Shown piece by piece: positions 51,350 through 63,722 of a stretch of 64,000 nt of DNA (the first letter of the stretch is position 1; each line of letters starts with the position of its first letter). Below the pieces are notes generated by a model. It made no database searches and was not told the DNA's origin. It saw only the letters and a list, made by a program, of their open reading frames with translations. Source of the DNA: Bryopsis sp. KO-2023 (taxonomy: Eukaryota > Chlorophyta > Ulvophyceae > Bryopsidales > Bryopsidaceae); contig BSYQ01000008.1 of NCBI GenBank assembly GCA_030272585.1, positions 2,852,001 to 2,916,000 of the forward strand, read 5' to 3'. Position numbers and translations under genes: made by a program.

Positions 51350-54064
51350 TGATTGCGATATTTTTGGAGCTGATGAGCGAACCCTTTTGCATAATCGCCC
51401 ACGTATGGCTGCGATTTCGACGAAAGCTCTGGGTGGAGGGATTGGCAACCTTCTCCAGATGCTTCGTCACAGCTGCTCTCTTGTACATTACTGAATGGTG
51501 GGGTTTTGCCCATCATGTATGCATTGAAAGAAAAAACAACCTGATATTGGAATATAAGAAGAAAAAAAAACACGAGGCGAGAAAATACCAACTGGAGAAA
51601 GCATTCTTATATGAGAATGTGGTAGGATTCGTGTTTTGTATGATTTTATCGTTCAATGTTCTGTTTCGGCGAGAATAATTTCAAAAAATGCCTCTGCATG
51701 ATAATATGATAATATCATGTCCTTTTATTTAGTTTTTAGTTTTTTTTTTCTTGGTCAAAATTTGTTTTTTTTTTCTTATGCTTCGATTGAAGATGGTCGA
51801 AATTGATTTTTTTTATTTTGCTGGAATGATATCAGGAGACCCGAGTTTTGTTTCTCTGCGGCCCAGATTTCTTTCGGAGCGATCACATTCCTCGGTTATG
51901 GAATGCTTTTGCCCGAAATCTTTTCCAAGGTGAACCTCCCTCTTTTCCCGTTGTCAGGGTGATTTTTTTTTCCCCCGTGGAAATTGCAACATCCTGTCGA
52001 CTCTCGGCTTTTTTGCCCATCTTTCTACGTTCAAAAACCAAAATCGAAATCCAGGTCTTTATGCAAACAGCGAGGTTGTTTTCTCTTGTTGTATGCAGTG
52101 GAATTTTCTTCGAGGGTGGGTATACGTCTGCTCAACGTATGCATGTTCGTCAGTCTGACTTGCATTTTCCTGCTGCCAAGGCAGGTGGGCGAATCCTCGA
52201 AATTTGCTTGCATTTCGACCCTGGCGTGCTACAGCTGTCGCTTTCCTTTCTGGTCCAGTCGCTGGTAAAATTGATTTTGACGGAGGGCTCCAATTATGTG
52301 CTGGTCATGGTGGAGAGCCAGCACAGCCAAGGGGTGTTTGGGGTGGTGACTGGGTTGGGCTCTTTGGTTGTGAGGACAATTTTTCAACCAATCGAAGAAG
52401 CTGCATTTCTTGCATTCAGCAGGTACGCAATGGAGGGGGGCGATATTTTACTGCCCATATTATCTTTCGTTGGGCAATATTGAGAAACTGCCAAAAACTG
52501 AAATTAGTTTTTGTGGAGGGGGGGCGGGTAGATCCCCATTACATGATTTTGCCCAGCAGCAAAAAGAAATAAGCAAATAATGCAACTATTTTTTTAATCC
52601 AGGGCAGGCATTTCGAGGGAAGATGCTTCCGGCATGCGTGAATTGAATCGACTTTTGACATCCTTGGTTCGTGCCGTTTCGTTGATCGGTTTGCTGGCGG
52701 CTGTGTTCGGCCCCCCGCACTCCACCACGCTGCTGAGAATTTTGTATTCCGAGAAATGGAGCAACACAGAAGCCCCCACCGTCTTGGGGTGGTACTGCGC
52801 CTACATTCTCTTGTTGGCAGTCAATGGTGGGTGGTGCCTTTTGCGATTGTTTGTCAGACATTGGGGGGGGGGCTAGCTTTGGCTTGAGCGAAAGAAGGTG
52901 TCGACATGCTGTGCTGATATATGTTGTATACAATATATATATATGGGCTAAATCACCTCGTTGTGGACGGCCTTTGTTGGGCAAGTTTGCCTGATGTAAA
53001 TTAAACATTCATTCATAGATATATATATATATGAGCGTTTGTGGCATATCTGGAGGCAGAAATTCGGAGCCCCATCGACAATTCGTTTGATTGTCAATTT
53101 GTGAGTAAGTTTTCTTTCCAAAATTAAGGTAGACGATGTGTGTGGGGGTGGTGGTCAGGTGTTACGGAGGCGTTCGTTCATGCGGTGCTGGATGCTCGAA
53201 GTTTGTTCAGCTCGAATGCATGGATGGTTGGTGTGGCGATCGTCCACATGTCTGCCAGTGCAATGCTCTCCTTGAAGTTTGGTTCTGTTGGATTGATTCT
53301 TGCTGATGGTGTGGGCATGTGCCTTCGGATCGCATTCTCCATGTGGTGAGGGAAAAAAAAAGTCTCCCTGTTTGAAATTCAACATTGACACGTTTGTGTT
53401 GGAGAATTCACTTTTCCACTCGATAGATAAGGCCAGGCCGATTTAATTAGTTGTTTCGGGTAACATTTTTATGAAGAATTGAAGGTGAGGTGGGGTGGAT
53501 GCACAAACGTATAAAACACAAAATATATATGATGATTAATGACCTTTTTCAAAAAATGATATAACGCTTTTAATTGATCGATTGTTCTGTAAACTGGGAA
53601 TGGCGCTCTTCACAGAGTACGATTATTATATAATTATTTTTCATTATTTTTTGTTAAGCCGAAACAACTACTTAAATCGACTCTGCCCAAGATATTGAGT
53701 TTTCAACAGTGTCAGTTTTTGTTTTTTTTTTTGTGGGGAGCTATGGTCCTGTTTCTTGATTTTTTTTTTCTCTACTTTCGGTCGCAGGTGCATCAGAAAT
53801 CACTTTCCGAAACATGTCGTGAATTTCACCCACATATTGCCATCGCCGAGAACTCTGCTGGCACTGGCTGCTGCTTGTTGGATTTCATGGTTCGTTCATT
53901 TCTCGCTCCTCGTAGCCGACATGGAATTTCTCCCGTCCGCCTGCATTGAAATCACCACAGCGCTGCTGTCGGCCTCAGGGGTGCTGTTCGTGATGTACAA
54001 AAGCGAAAGGGCTGCTTGGGAAATGGTGCTGACCTCCAAATCCAGTGTCAAGAAGGAGGAATGA
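51350..54064 (+). pseudogene. RFT1, 5'-truncated duplicate (exons 3-8)
   Basis: Copies of exons 3-8 lie at 51350-51497, 51836-51929, 52099-52422, 52603-52826, 53159-53345 and 53788-54064. Five have exactly the length of the complete gene's exons. The first two exons are absent because the duplication border falls in intron 2. Exon 5 begins one base longer (324 against 323) after its only nearby acceptor (GTATGCAG), which would shift the frame. Amino-acid identity in the other exons is very high. This is probably a recent pseudogene, although a transcript from an upstream promoter could still be made. Confidence 0.8.
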
Positions 54065-54916
54065 CCAAGGCTGTTGTTATATTTGTGGGATTGATGTTTG
54101 TCTGCTGCTCAACAAATAGTTCATGGGTTCTGTCTATGGCCTTAAAATCAATAATGCACACCAATTCGTTTTTTTACTTTGTGTTTGATGTTTACTCCTT
54201 GTAAACGAGACGTTGGATTTGTAGAACCATAAAACATACAAGGTTGGACGGACTCTTCTCTTTTTCGTGTCGTTGAGGTTCTGGCACAGGTTGTGTGGTG
54301 TGCATGGTTTCCTAGAACATTCAGATATTAATATCTGTGGTTCAAAACCTGCAATACACTGTGGATGCCCTGGCATTTACACTCAGAACTCGATTCGTCG
54401 TCTTCTTTTTTATGAGTGTTTGCTTGATGAGCAGAACTCAGCACGGAGGAGTTTCAGCGATGAAATTGCAGAAAACACCGGTCGGATAATTACGATGCAT
54501 GATCTCACAGATCTGTGGTCTAGACCAGATAAACCACTCCAAATCAAGGAACCATGCAACAGTCAGGCATTATCTGAACTGTTTCCCAGAGTATTTCCAA
54601 AAATTTCCTGAAACATTTTCCATGCAGAGTATTTCCCCCCCCCTCTGAAACAATGCTGATTGCCCAACTTTGGGGTATCTTTGAAGGATACCCAACCCAA
54701 TTCCCCTCCTGTGTGTGGAGTATGTCGCCCCCCCCTCCCCCGCTGAAATTACAAAATCCCTGTGGAAAAATCGTTCCATCATAACGGAAATTAACAGGTT
54801 CCGTGGTTAAATAAATACCCTGCTAGAGACACCGAACTCGACTCACAAAAAGCATAAACAGTTTACGTTGCAGTGAGTTTTCAAGAAAAAAGGTGAGAAG
54901 AATCCTGGACGACAAA
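54065..54916. other. Unit C, copy in R2
   Basis: Noncoding inverted copy of 35,206-36,039, with the ATATTAATATCTG palindrome kept and the AAG-type run shortened. No gene is seen. It is expected to hold the promoter of SIM copy 3. Confidence 0.6.
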
Positions 54917-55891
54917 ATGTCTGGAAGACAAGCCCCTCCTTCTCCGAACGGTGGCCGGAAGAGGTCCCGCCCTGACGAGGTAAGCTTCGTATTTCTGTGC
55001 TCTTCTTACTTGGTCCTCGCTCTTCGGATTTGTTCAACTTCAACAACTGATCGCAAGCAAATAGATTTCGTCGCCTTTCGAGCGCTCCCAAGTTGCGCAG
55101 GCGCGCCTGCTAAGAGTGATTACTCTTGCGATCGGTATTTGAGAACTGCCAGAATCTTGCGAAAACGGATTCTTGTGGTGTTGTTCAGGAAGCCGACAGT
55201 CAGGACTCTTCGAAGAGGTCCCGTACGGTAAGGATTCGGGATCTTTGAGCTTCGCCTGCCGTCGTCTTCTGAGTGGAAAATATTAAGAGCTGAAAGTCTC
55301 TCTGTTCGAAACTTGCGCAGGAGGAGGAGAGCCCTGTTCGGAGCGATCGCGAGGTGGAGGTGGAGATCATCGACCTGCTCTCCTCAGACGACGAAGGGGA
55401 GGAGGAAGAGGACGAAGAAGCGCAAAACGCGCAAGAGGTTGAAGTAATTGACCTCGTTTCGGACAGCGGTAAGTGATGCTCGTGGTGACACCTTTAATAA
55501 TGTTTTCAACAACAGATTAACACAACGAAGAATATAAATAGTTTTGTTTTCGCTTGAAGGTCCCTCTTCGGTCGGAAGCGCCGAATCCCTGGAGTCGGAC
55601 GAAGAGGAATCGGCGGTAAGTTGTGGGGCGAGTTTGTGGTGCGGCCTGATTGAGTCTGCCAGAAACTTCTTGTGTTCTTTTTCCGTGTGCGTTCGTTCCA
55701 ATCGCGATCGTGGGGTGGTCGTTCTTCACGCTTTTCACGTTATTATTTTCCTAAAGGGAGACACAGAAGCTACGGCTTCGTCGGATGGCGGGTCTTCGGT
55801 CGACTCGGCGGCCGACGCTTCCTCCTCGGGATCGTGCTCAGGGAGCGGGGGTTCGACGAGCGAGTCAGACGTGACTCGCTTGTCGATTTAA
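54917..55891 (+). CDS. Small acidic SIM-type protein, copy 3
   Basis: Exons 54917-54979, 55189-55227, 55321-55468, 55560-55615 and 55757-55891 give 146 residues. Exon 3 is six bases longer than in the other copies and adds two acidic codons in the Glu-rich run between the two SIM-like cores, so the frame is kept. All other landmarks are as in copy 1. Confidence 0.65.
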
Positions 55892-56229
55892 ATCCCCCCA
55901 GTCCATCAAAAAAATCGCCCCCCCCCCCCCAATTTCCACACCCCTCTTCGAACCTCGGGCCACATGGGGTCAGACACGAGGTAAGGTTTCACACAGATCG
56001 TTCGGAATTTGAAATTCTGTGTGAGTGAGTCGACCTTTGTCGACAAAAGCAACAGGTCTAGAAATTTTTTGGATATATCGGAGTTGAAATATGCCTTTTG
56101 ATAAATGGCTTAAAAATAGTTTACAGAATTAAAAAAAAAAAAGAGGATCAATAGCAACATTGCTATTTACAAGGACAATCACTGCTTTCCGCAGTCGATA
56201 ATTTCAGCACCGTTAAGTTTTCTAAGTTC

Positions 56230-56910
56230 TTTGTAACAGGGCTTTTTGCGAAATGCTGTGGAATCGACTGGAGGAACAGAAGGGGGCTCTAGTGCCATCC
56301 GTTTCGGGTGGCCCCCCCAAATCATAACTCATAGCACCCTCCTGAAGGAAATGTCTCTGGCATGCCCTTCAACACCAACAAGAAGGGTCCTTTCATTCCA
56401 AACATGACTGCGAGTGTGAAAGGCCTTTTGTGGGAGCTTGTCGAAAAACGAAATCACAAGAAAGTGGCGATTGGGTTCCAGATTTGTTTCATGGCAATTC
56501 GTGCTTGTGGTGCTATCCATTTCTTGGACTCAATTTTTTGGACCTGCTGCCTGGCTGTTGCATTTTGCATCAACCTTGTTTCTGGAAATCAACCTGGTGG
56601 GGATACCATGTCGAGGATTCATTCGAGTGCATAACTTGAGGCCACAGGATGAGTTGGCTAAATTGGAGGTTTTTGGAGTGCTGATGGATTTACTAGCAGG
56701 TATTACGCCCTGTGAATTCCCCCCGTTCATGGTTGCATTGTGTTTGCAATATTCCATAGACAGGTGAAGGTCCTGTGTGGTTTCATAGTGGTATTGGCAT
56801 AGACGAGGTCTATGTCAGTCATGTGTCCAGTAAATGGGCTGCATGAATCGACTTTTAGCCTGTACTTATGCATTGAAGAATAATTGGGCTCCATCGAGGA
56901 TCTCTTTTTT
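56230..56910. repeat. Unit B, shortened copy in R2
   Basis: Starts abruptly at about 56,230 after unrelated A-rich sequence (56,100-56,220). It lacks the leader exon but keeps the YSIDR exon frame open to 56,760. Confidence 0.7.
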
Positions 56911-56914
56911 GAAA

Positions 56915-58085
56915 CAAAATCAGCAGAATGTGGGGAAAGATGTTTTTGTTATTTTTTGGTGTGTTTTGCTTCATGTAATAATACAGGATTCTGGAGAATA
57001 ACACCTGGACTATATTTTTGTCTTGCCTGCTTCAGATGGTGTTTTTTTGTTTGGGTTTCTTAATTCAATTGTTCATTCTTTGCAGGGAGCAACAAAAGGG
57101 AAATGGCTAACCCTGTTTTGGGGTTGGTGTTTTTACAATCGATTGTACAATTCCACGAGCATGTTCAATCGTTATTTGCACATGAATCAGATTTGCCAGA
57201 TGGCCAAATTTGGGCTTCAACTCCTTCCCCCTAACAGCAAGGGAAAGGAAAATTTGAAAAGAAGTGAGAAGCGTGAAAAAAAAAAAAAAGATGAAAAGCA
57301 CCATATGTTCACAACATATGTTTCATATTATGTGTCCAATCGGCTGGATCTTTCCTTATGTTGTTCTTGTTGATAGATTTTTCTTTCGTGATTTTTTTCC
57401 ACAGTAATCCACCCATGTTGTTACTCTCTTGGGGCTTTTATTTTTCAGGTGGGCAATCATGGATGGGTGGCTTATCAGTAAAGCCCGTCCTAGGAAAAAC
57501 TGAATGGAAACAGGGGCTTGACATCTGCTGGGCATCCTTGAAAAAAAAAAAAACAGCAGTGATTCCAATGTTTGTGCAGATGCCAGTAAGTTTGAGGATA
57601 TCACTTAGAATTAGAAGGAGCTTTCGCTGTTGGAGAAAATGTGGTGGATGCCAGTGGGTTGTTGGCTCGGACTGATTTTCACATTTTGCCTTGATTACAC
57701 GAACATGGAGGTTTCAATGGTGGAGGTAGCTCTGAAAGATGGTCGGCAGGAAACATGCTCCCCCACTCCTCCTTCTTTCACCCCGAAGGAGAATACAATT
57801 CAAGATTCTTTCACTCTGAACATTGTTTCAGCATGCAGCGACCCATAATAGCAACAGAACATATGTCAAAGCTGGTGGTGCGAATATGGTTGGGACTGTC
57901 GTGGAGAGGGCATATTCCTTCTTTGGAGGAAAGAATGCTTGGAAATGATACGAGGCTGCTGGGAAAAGCCAAGGATTTGATCAGCTCTGGTAGTCAGAGC
58001 TGCTGTCTGACTACCAGTTGATGGGGCACCCGCTGGTGGGTCTAGTTGTGTGAAGACGCCCATCATGTCACCACCCACTCAGAAT
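56915..58085. repeat. Repeat A, copy A4
   Basis: Inverted copy of A2, between unit B and the centrin exon. Near 57,840 it lacks a 12-base segment that the other copies have. Confidence 0.8.
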
Positions 58086-58589
58086 CCTTTCATCAAATTT
58101 TTTTGCAGTTGGGATTCTCAGCATTTTGGAGCAGCAGTAACCGATGGAGAGAAAAAGCTCTTGTCTTGAAGAAGTTCTGCTTCTTGACAACAGATCTTTT
58201 TGGTCGTTTTTTTGAGAAATTTCTTGTGGTTATCTCTTTTGGGGGGAATTCAGAAGTTGTCATGTGAAATGATCGGGTCGATGGATCCACATTCGAGCAG
58301 TGAAAAAAAACAGGGTTGTGTGGAAAAAGTTTAAAAAAGTATGTGTGTGTTTGGAAGTCTATGCCATTATTTGTACATGTCTAAAAGCCCATTATGGGAG
58401 GGGGGTCATCAAATGATTTGACCACCACATCAGAGCATCTTCTCCACTTCACACAAAATTTCCAGCTTTAATTCTCATTAGGGCTTTCAATCAGCACCTG
58501 AGAAATCCATTCCTCTATTGCTCGAAGTTCTGCAATAATTCTACGCAACAGCGAACCCCCCCCCCCACACACACCAGGTGATCAGTCAC

Positions 58590-58781
58590 TCAATCATCAG
58601 CGCCGGCCAGAATTTCTAAAAACTCCTCTTTGTTGATTGCTCCATCCTCGTCTTTGTCGAATTCATCCACCATGTCTGCCAGCTCCTCGTCGCAAATGGT
58701 TTCGCCCAACTGCTTTGCAATCCGTCTCAAAGTTTTGACAGTGATTTTCCCAGTCCCATCAATGTCAAAGAGATCAAAAAC
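58590..58781 (-). pseudogene. Centrin last exon, copy 2, without its N-terminal half
   Basis: 63 codons plus stop, nearly identical to the exon at 31171-31362 (VFDLF in place of VFNLF). It is preceded on the minus strand by the same CTGCAG acceptor and the same upstream intron sequence for about 200 bp. No N-terminal centrin exon follows in the upstream direction. Confidence 0.75.
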
Positions 58782-59056
58782 CTGCAGAAAAAAGACACCA
58801 TGGGCTGAAGACAATTTGACAGCTGTAAAAAGGAGAGAGAGTGGATGGGTGAGTTTTCGTAGGTTCGTCATCGAAAGAGAGTGCAGGGTAGAGGGGGAAG
58901 CAGAACTTGTTATTTTTTCCAAGATAGTGTCTTCTTTTCCAGTTTACAGAACTACTGCAGGAAAATTTTGTTGACTGAAAGTATGACTGACACAAAACCC
59001 CTCATGAAGATGGTATCCGAAAAAACCCCATGAAATCGACTCGCGAGTCGATCGGC

Positions 59057-59871
59057 AGGCCTCTTTATTTGAGGACACGTGAGGACATTGTCCTCATTTA
59101 AGATCTTCAACCTGTCCTCATTTCACAAAGTTAAATCCAGTCAGCCGCAGACAAACACAGCCGTTTTTCGGGATACCGACCCTGCCCACTCACATCGTTG
59201 CTATCTCTGAGCACCAAAAAGAAAAGGAAAGGTGTTTCGCCTGATTTCGCGACTGCCTCTCTCATTTCGATGGTTCCAACAGCTTTTTCTGTCCGTATCG
59301 CGCGTTGTATCAAGTGAGTCCGACTGTTACAGCGACCACTGTTTCACCCACTCATTTGCGTTTCTACGTCCCTGACGTTCGGGGTCGAACGTCAGAGAAC
59401 AACGATCGCCAAAACGACCTTGATGTTAGGTGCTGGTGGAGTTGGCTGTTTGTTGTCTGTTTTGAGGCTGGGCTTTAAGTGGATACTTTGTCGACTGACG
59501 ATTGTCAAGGAAAAACGTCACCAACGGAGTATAGTTGCGTGTCCCAAGGCGACGTGTCGAGCTTTTCTCGAATTGCTTGTGCAGTTTGCCTCGAGCTTTT
59601 CTCGTCTTGTTATATGCAAGGGCGCTTTTGGGTTGCTAGGGTATTATCGCGATGAGTTTTCACGGGATAGCAAGCGTTACAGCCAACACGAGGGTCATTT
59701 TGAGAGGGCCCTCTCCTTGCGCACTGCTGTGAAAGTGTGCGGGGTTAGTCGCCTTGCGTCCAGAGACACGGTTACTCACTGTCCTCACCCGGTCCTCAAA
59801 TAAGCCGCAGAATCTGTCCTCAAATACCAGAATGAGGACAATGAGGACACTGTCCTAATTTAAACAGGCCT
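59057..59871. mobile_element. MITE-like element with TGAGGACA subterminal repeats, copy 2 (longer)
   Basis: Same termini as the element at 30157-30691 (AGGCCTCTTTATTTGAGGAC at the left; AATTTAAACAGGCCT at the right) and the same clusters of TGAGGACA/TGTCCTCA. It is about 280 bp longer. The extra sequence, around 59,320-59,690, carries no recognisable ORF. The longer form may be closer to the ancestral element. Confidence 0.65.
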
Positions 59872-60300
59872 GGTAATGTGCTCGTCACTGCATGCGAACT
59901 GTCAATTCCCCACAGTCAACGTTTCCTGTCCATCCAAAAGTGGCGGATACTCAGGCCAGTAGTTTACTAGCGAGTGGTCGCGCGGGGCACAACTCTGAAG
60001 GAGAATGGTTCATACGAACTTCTGGAATTAGAACCGTGGAATGGATCGTATGGACCGGAGGAGCCGAACCGTGGATGACTATCTAAGCCGCGCGCGAGCC
60101 GTGCCCTTCTTCCTTGCCCTGCAATGCATGCTGGGGAGTCCGTCCGATCTTCGTTTTCGTGACTGTTTTCTTGGCACTGGTCAACTACTGGCCTCCATAG
60201 CCGCCACTTTTGCATGGACAGGAAACGACGTTGACTGTGGGGGATGTGTGGACAGTTTGCATGCAGTGACGTGCAAGGCCACATTACAGCTGTGTTTCAA
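59872..60300. repeat. Foldback sequence upstream of aerolysin-like copy 2
   Basis: Inverted copy of 29,735-30,156. Arms of about 100 bp at 59,872-59,970 and 60,190-60,290 are inverted relative to each other. They abut the MITE-like element directly. Confidence 0.7.
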
Positions 60301-60360
60301 TGTGTCGTAGTGAGGGATACTTATTGCAGTGTCTGTAGCCCTCACCAGGTGCTCCACACA

Positions 60361-61491
60361 ATGACAGGCGTCTTGTTTGCGATCGTGCTTTCTCTGTGTG
60401 CCGTCGCCCAAGGAGCGAAAACCACGCCACCAGATTTAAACAAGGATGGAATAGATTGGTGGCAGGTTCGCAGCGGCGATCCAAACAACTACCTTTGGAG
60501 GTTCCAGACTGGGCCAGCGCCTCAGTCCGGATCCGGCCTTACCATAGGCGAGGACTACATGTGTTTCATTGGGGGACACTTCCAAAAGTTTATCAGGCCA
60601 GATGGCAACAAGGACATGGTATCTGGTTCGACAAATTGCCAGGCAGAGGAGAGATACCAGCTCGAATGGCGCGGAGACCTGATGTACTTGTTGATGTATG
60701 ACGGTAGGACATTCGTGGATTGCAGTCCTGATAACGTCGTGAGGGATTGGCATACTTGTTGCAAGTCTGGACAGGGCTTTTATGTGTACACCGACGAAGA
60801 TGATACTCACATCTGGTTGAAAAACGACAGAGGCGGTGGGACGCTTTACTCAAATGATGGAAGTTCTCCCTACTTCAACTGCAATGGTGCACAAACATAT
60901 TATGGCTCTTGGGACCCTGCGGGCACGCTTATTGGATGGAAAGCAGGAGACGAGGACTCTTGGGAACCGTACGACGCGTATGCAGTGATTGCTACTCTGG
61001 ACAATTGCGACAACCCCAACGAGGGCACTCTCGCTTACGCACAGACTATCGGGACAGAAATATCGGAAACATCATCATGGACGACAAGTACTGACATGAC
61101 AATATCTGTCGGTGGTGGTATCGAGGGAATAGTTACAGGGGAGATGAGTACATCCATTGGCTATGACTGGGGATCCGAAGAGAGCGAGGTGTTCCAGGAG
61201 GCGCAGACAATCACCGTGACCTCACAGGTCGGGCCTTACCAAAAGGTCGTAATGCAGCAGGCAGTGTCATATGTTGGTCCAGCCACCGTCTACTCCACAT
61301 ATTTCAAACCTGTTGGAGTTGCATGCGAGACTGGGGCAAAATATGAAATTTCCACGAAGTCAAACGTTGCCTTTGAGAGCAAGTACGTGGACGTTCCGAA
61401 CGAAGATGGAAAAAGGGCGAGGCTGAGAAAAGCTGGCAAGCGGATAGCGGAGCGTGCACGTGGGCATGAGCCCAAGTCGTGCACAGCATAA
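60361..61491 (+). CDS. Secreted aerolysin-like beta-rich protein, copy 2
   Basis: An intact, intronless ORF of 376 residues with the same signal peptide as copy 1 and about five substitutions overall. The upstream foldback and MITE-like element and the downstream 3' flank are also shared, so the whole locus was copied. Its intronless state in an intron-rich neighbourhood is compatible with lateral acquisition of the ancestor. Family assignment rests on the signal peptide plus the Ser/Thr-rich amphipathic strand pattern and is tentative. Confidence 0.6.
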   Translation: MTGVLFAIVLSLCAVAQGAKTTPPDLNKDGIDWWQVRSGDPNNYLWRFQTGPAPQSGSGLTIGEDYMCFIGGHFQKFIRPDGNKDMVSGSTNCQAEERYQLEWRGDLMYLLMYDGRTFVDCSPDNVVRDWHTCCKSGQGFYVYTDEDDTHIWLKNDRGGGTLYSNDGSSPYFNCNGAQTYYGSWDPAGTLIGWKAGDEDSWEPYDAYAVIATLDNCDNPNEGTLAYAQTIGTEISETSSWTTSTDMTISVGGGIEGIVTGEMSTSIGYDWGSEESEVFQEAQTITVTSQVGPYQKVVMQQAVSYVGPATVYSTYFKPVGVACETGAKYEISTKSNVAFESKYVDVPNEDGKRARLRKAGKRIAERARGHEPKSCTA

Positions 61492-61824
61492 ATCCATGAA
61501 GAGTGTAAAAGGATGTTGAGTACAATTTCGTTGGAAAAAATATGGGGAGGCACATTTTTTTTTGGAAAGAACGGACGCAGTTGAAGTTTTCGTTTTGAAG
61601 TTGTTGATTTGTTTCAGATGTTGGGCAGGGGCGAGCCCTGGTTTGTTTGGTTTGTGGAGTGCAGTTTTGTGATCGTCGGTAACTTCGTTGGAGAACGGGT
61701 ATTTTGGAAAAAAGTACAGACTAGTTGGGTATTTGTGGACGCAATGAAAAAGGTTGAACGTCGATTGTTTACTTTATGTAAGCGTGGTTACTTCGGCGAC
61801 AAACTTGTGTTGTTGCTGTGCAGC

Positions 61825-62990
61825 ATGTGGGGAAACGTGTTTTTGTTCTTTTTTGGTGTGTTTTGCTTCACGTAATATTGTAGGTTTCTGGAGGATAACG
61901 CCTGGACCAAATTTCTGTCTTGCCTGCGTCAGATAACGTTTTTTTTTTGGGTTTCTTAGAATTGAATTGTTCATTCTTTGCAGAGGGAGCGACTAAAGGA
62001 AATGGCTCACCCTATTTTGGGGTTGGCGTTTTTACAATCGGTTGTACAATTCCACGCACATGTTCAATCGTTAATTGCACATGAACCAGATTTGCAGATG
62101 GCCAAATTTGGGCTTCAACTCCTTCCCCCTAACAGCAAGGGAAAGGAAAATTTAAAAAGAAGTGAGAAGTGTGAAAAAAAAAAAAAAGATGAAAAGCACC
62201 ATATGTTCACAACATATGTTTCATATTCTGTGTCCAATCGGCTGGACCTTTCCTTATGTTGTTCTTGTTGATATATTTTTCTTTCGTGATTTTTTTTCCA
62301 CAGTAATCCACCCATGTTGTTACTCTCTTGGGGCTTTTTTTTTCAGGTGGGCAATCATGGATGGGTGGCTTATCAGTAAAGCCCGTCCTAGGAAAAACTG
62401 AATGGAAACAGGGGCTTGACATTTGCTGAGCATCCTTGGAAAAAAAAAACCCACAGTATTGGTCCCAATGTTTGTGCAGATGCCAGTAAGTTTGAGGATA
62501 TCACTTAGAATTAGAAGGAGCTTTCGCTGTTGGAGAAAATGCGGTGGATGCCAGTGGGTGGTTGGCCTGGACTGATTTTCACATTCTGCCTTGATTACAC
62601 CACCATGGAGTTTCGAGGCAGCTCTAAAAGATGGTCGGCAGGAAGCATGCTCCCCCACTCCTCCTTCTTTCACCCCGAAGGAGAATACAATTCAAGATTC
62701 TTTCACTCTGAACACTGTTTCAGCATGCAGCGACCCAAATGGAGTGTTTTTTTTCAACCAACAGAACATATGTCAAAGCTGGTGGTGTGAATATGGTTGG
62801 GACTGTCATGGAGAGGGAAAATTCCTTCTTTGGAGAAAAGAATGCTTGGAAATGATATGAGGCTGCTGGGAAAAGCCAAGCATTTGATTGAGAGTTGCTG
62901 TCTGACTACCAGTTGATGGGGCACCCGCTGGTGGGTCTAGTTGTGTGAAGATGCCCATCATTTCACCACCCACTCAGAATTCTGGATCCT
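61825..62990. repeat. Repeat A, copy A5
   Basis: Inverted counterpart of A1, downstream of aerolysin-like copy 2 and followed by another centrin exon. It keeps the ERLKEMAHPILGLAF exon-like stretch and the GATGCCA-GTAAGT donor-like site. Confidence 0.8.
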
Positions 62991-63503
62991 TTCATCAAAT
63001 TTTCTTGCAGTTAGGCTTCTCAGCATTTTGGAGCAGCAGTAACTGATGGAAAGAAAAAGCTTCTGCCTAAAAGAAGTTCTGCTTCTTGACAACAGATCTT
63101 TTTGGTCGTTTTTTTGAGAGATTTCTTGTTGTTATCTCTTTTGGGGGGGGATTCAGAAGTTGTCATGTGAAATGATCAGGTGGATGGATTTACATTCGAG
63201 CGGTGAAAAAAAAACAGGGTTGTGTGGAAAAAGTTTAAAAAAGTGTGTGTGTGTGTGTGTTTGGAAGTCTATGCCATTATTTGTACATGTCTAAGAGCCC
63301 ATTATGGGGGGGGGGATTTCATCAAATGATCTGACCACCACATCAGAGCATCTTCTCCACTCCACGCAAAATTTCCAGCTTTAATTCTCATTTGGGCTTT
63401 CAATCAGCACCTGAGAAATCCATTCCTCTATTGCCCGAAGTTCTGCAATAATTCTATGCAACAGCGAACAACCCCCCCCCCACCACAACAGGTGACCAAT
63501 CAC

Positions 63504-63695
63504 TCAATCATCAGCGCCAGCCAGAATTTCTAAAAACTCCTCTTTGTTGATTGCTCCATCCTCGTCTTTGTCGAATTCATCCACCATGTCTGCCAGCTCC
63601 TCGTCGCAAATGGTTTCGCCCAACTGCTTTGCAATCCGTCTCAAAGTTTTGACAGTGATTTTACCAGTCCCATCAATGTCAAAGAGGTCGAAAAC
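63504..63695 (-). pseudogene. Centrin last exon, copy 3, truncated by a duplication border
   Basis: Same 63-codon exon and stop as copies 1 and 2. Homology to the other copies ends about 27 bp upstream of the acceptor, at 63,722, so this copy certainly lacks its native upstream intron. Confidence 0.75.
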
Positions 63696-63722
63696 CTGCA
63701 GAAAAAAGACACCATGGGCTGA

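Larger units (their letters stand above)
51191..63722. repeat. Duplicated unit R2 (inverted copy of about 38.8-27.2 kb plus an extra centrin exon)
   Basis: In order: RFT1 exons 3-8, unit C, SIM gene, unit B, repeat A, centrin exon, MITE-like element, foldback, aerolysin-like gene, repeat A and a second centrin exon. The left border is in RFT1 intron 2. The right border is at about 63,722, where homology to the centrin upstream intron stops abruptly. Confidence 0.85.

Noticed and set aside
57540-57700. Resemblance of repeat A to OXA1/YidC (MFVQMP and later ARTDFHILP)
   Set aside because: The two pieces fall in different frames, and the rest of the OXA1 pattern is absent.
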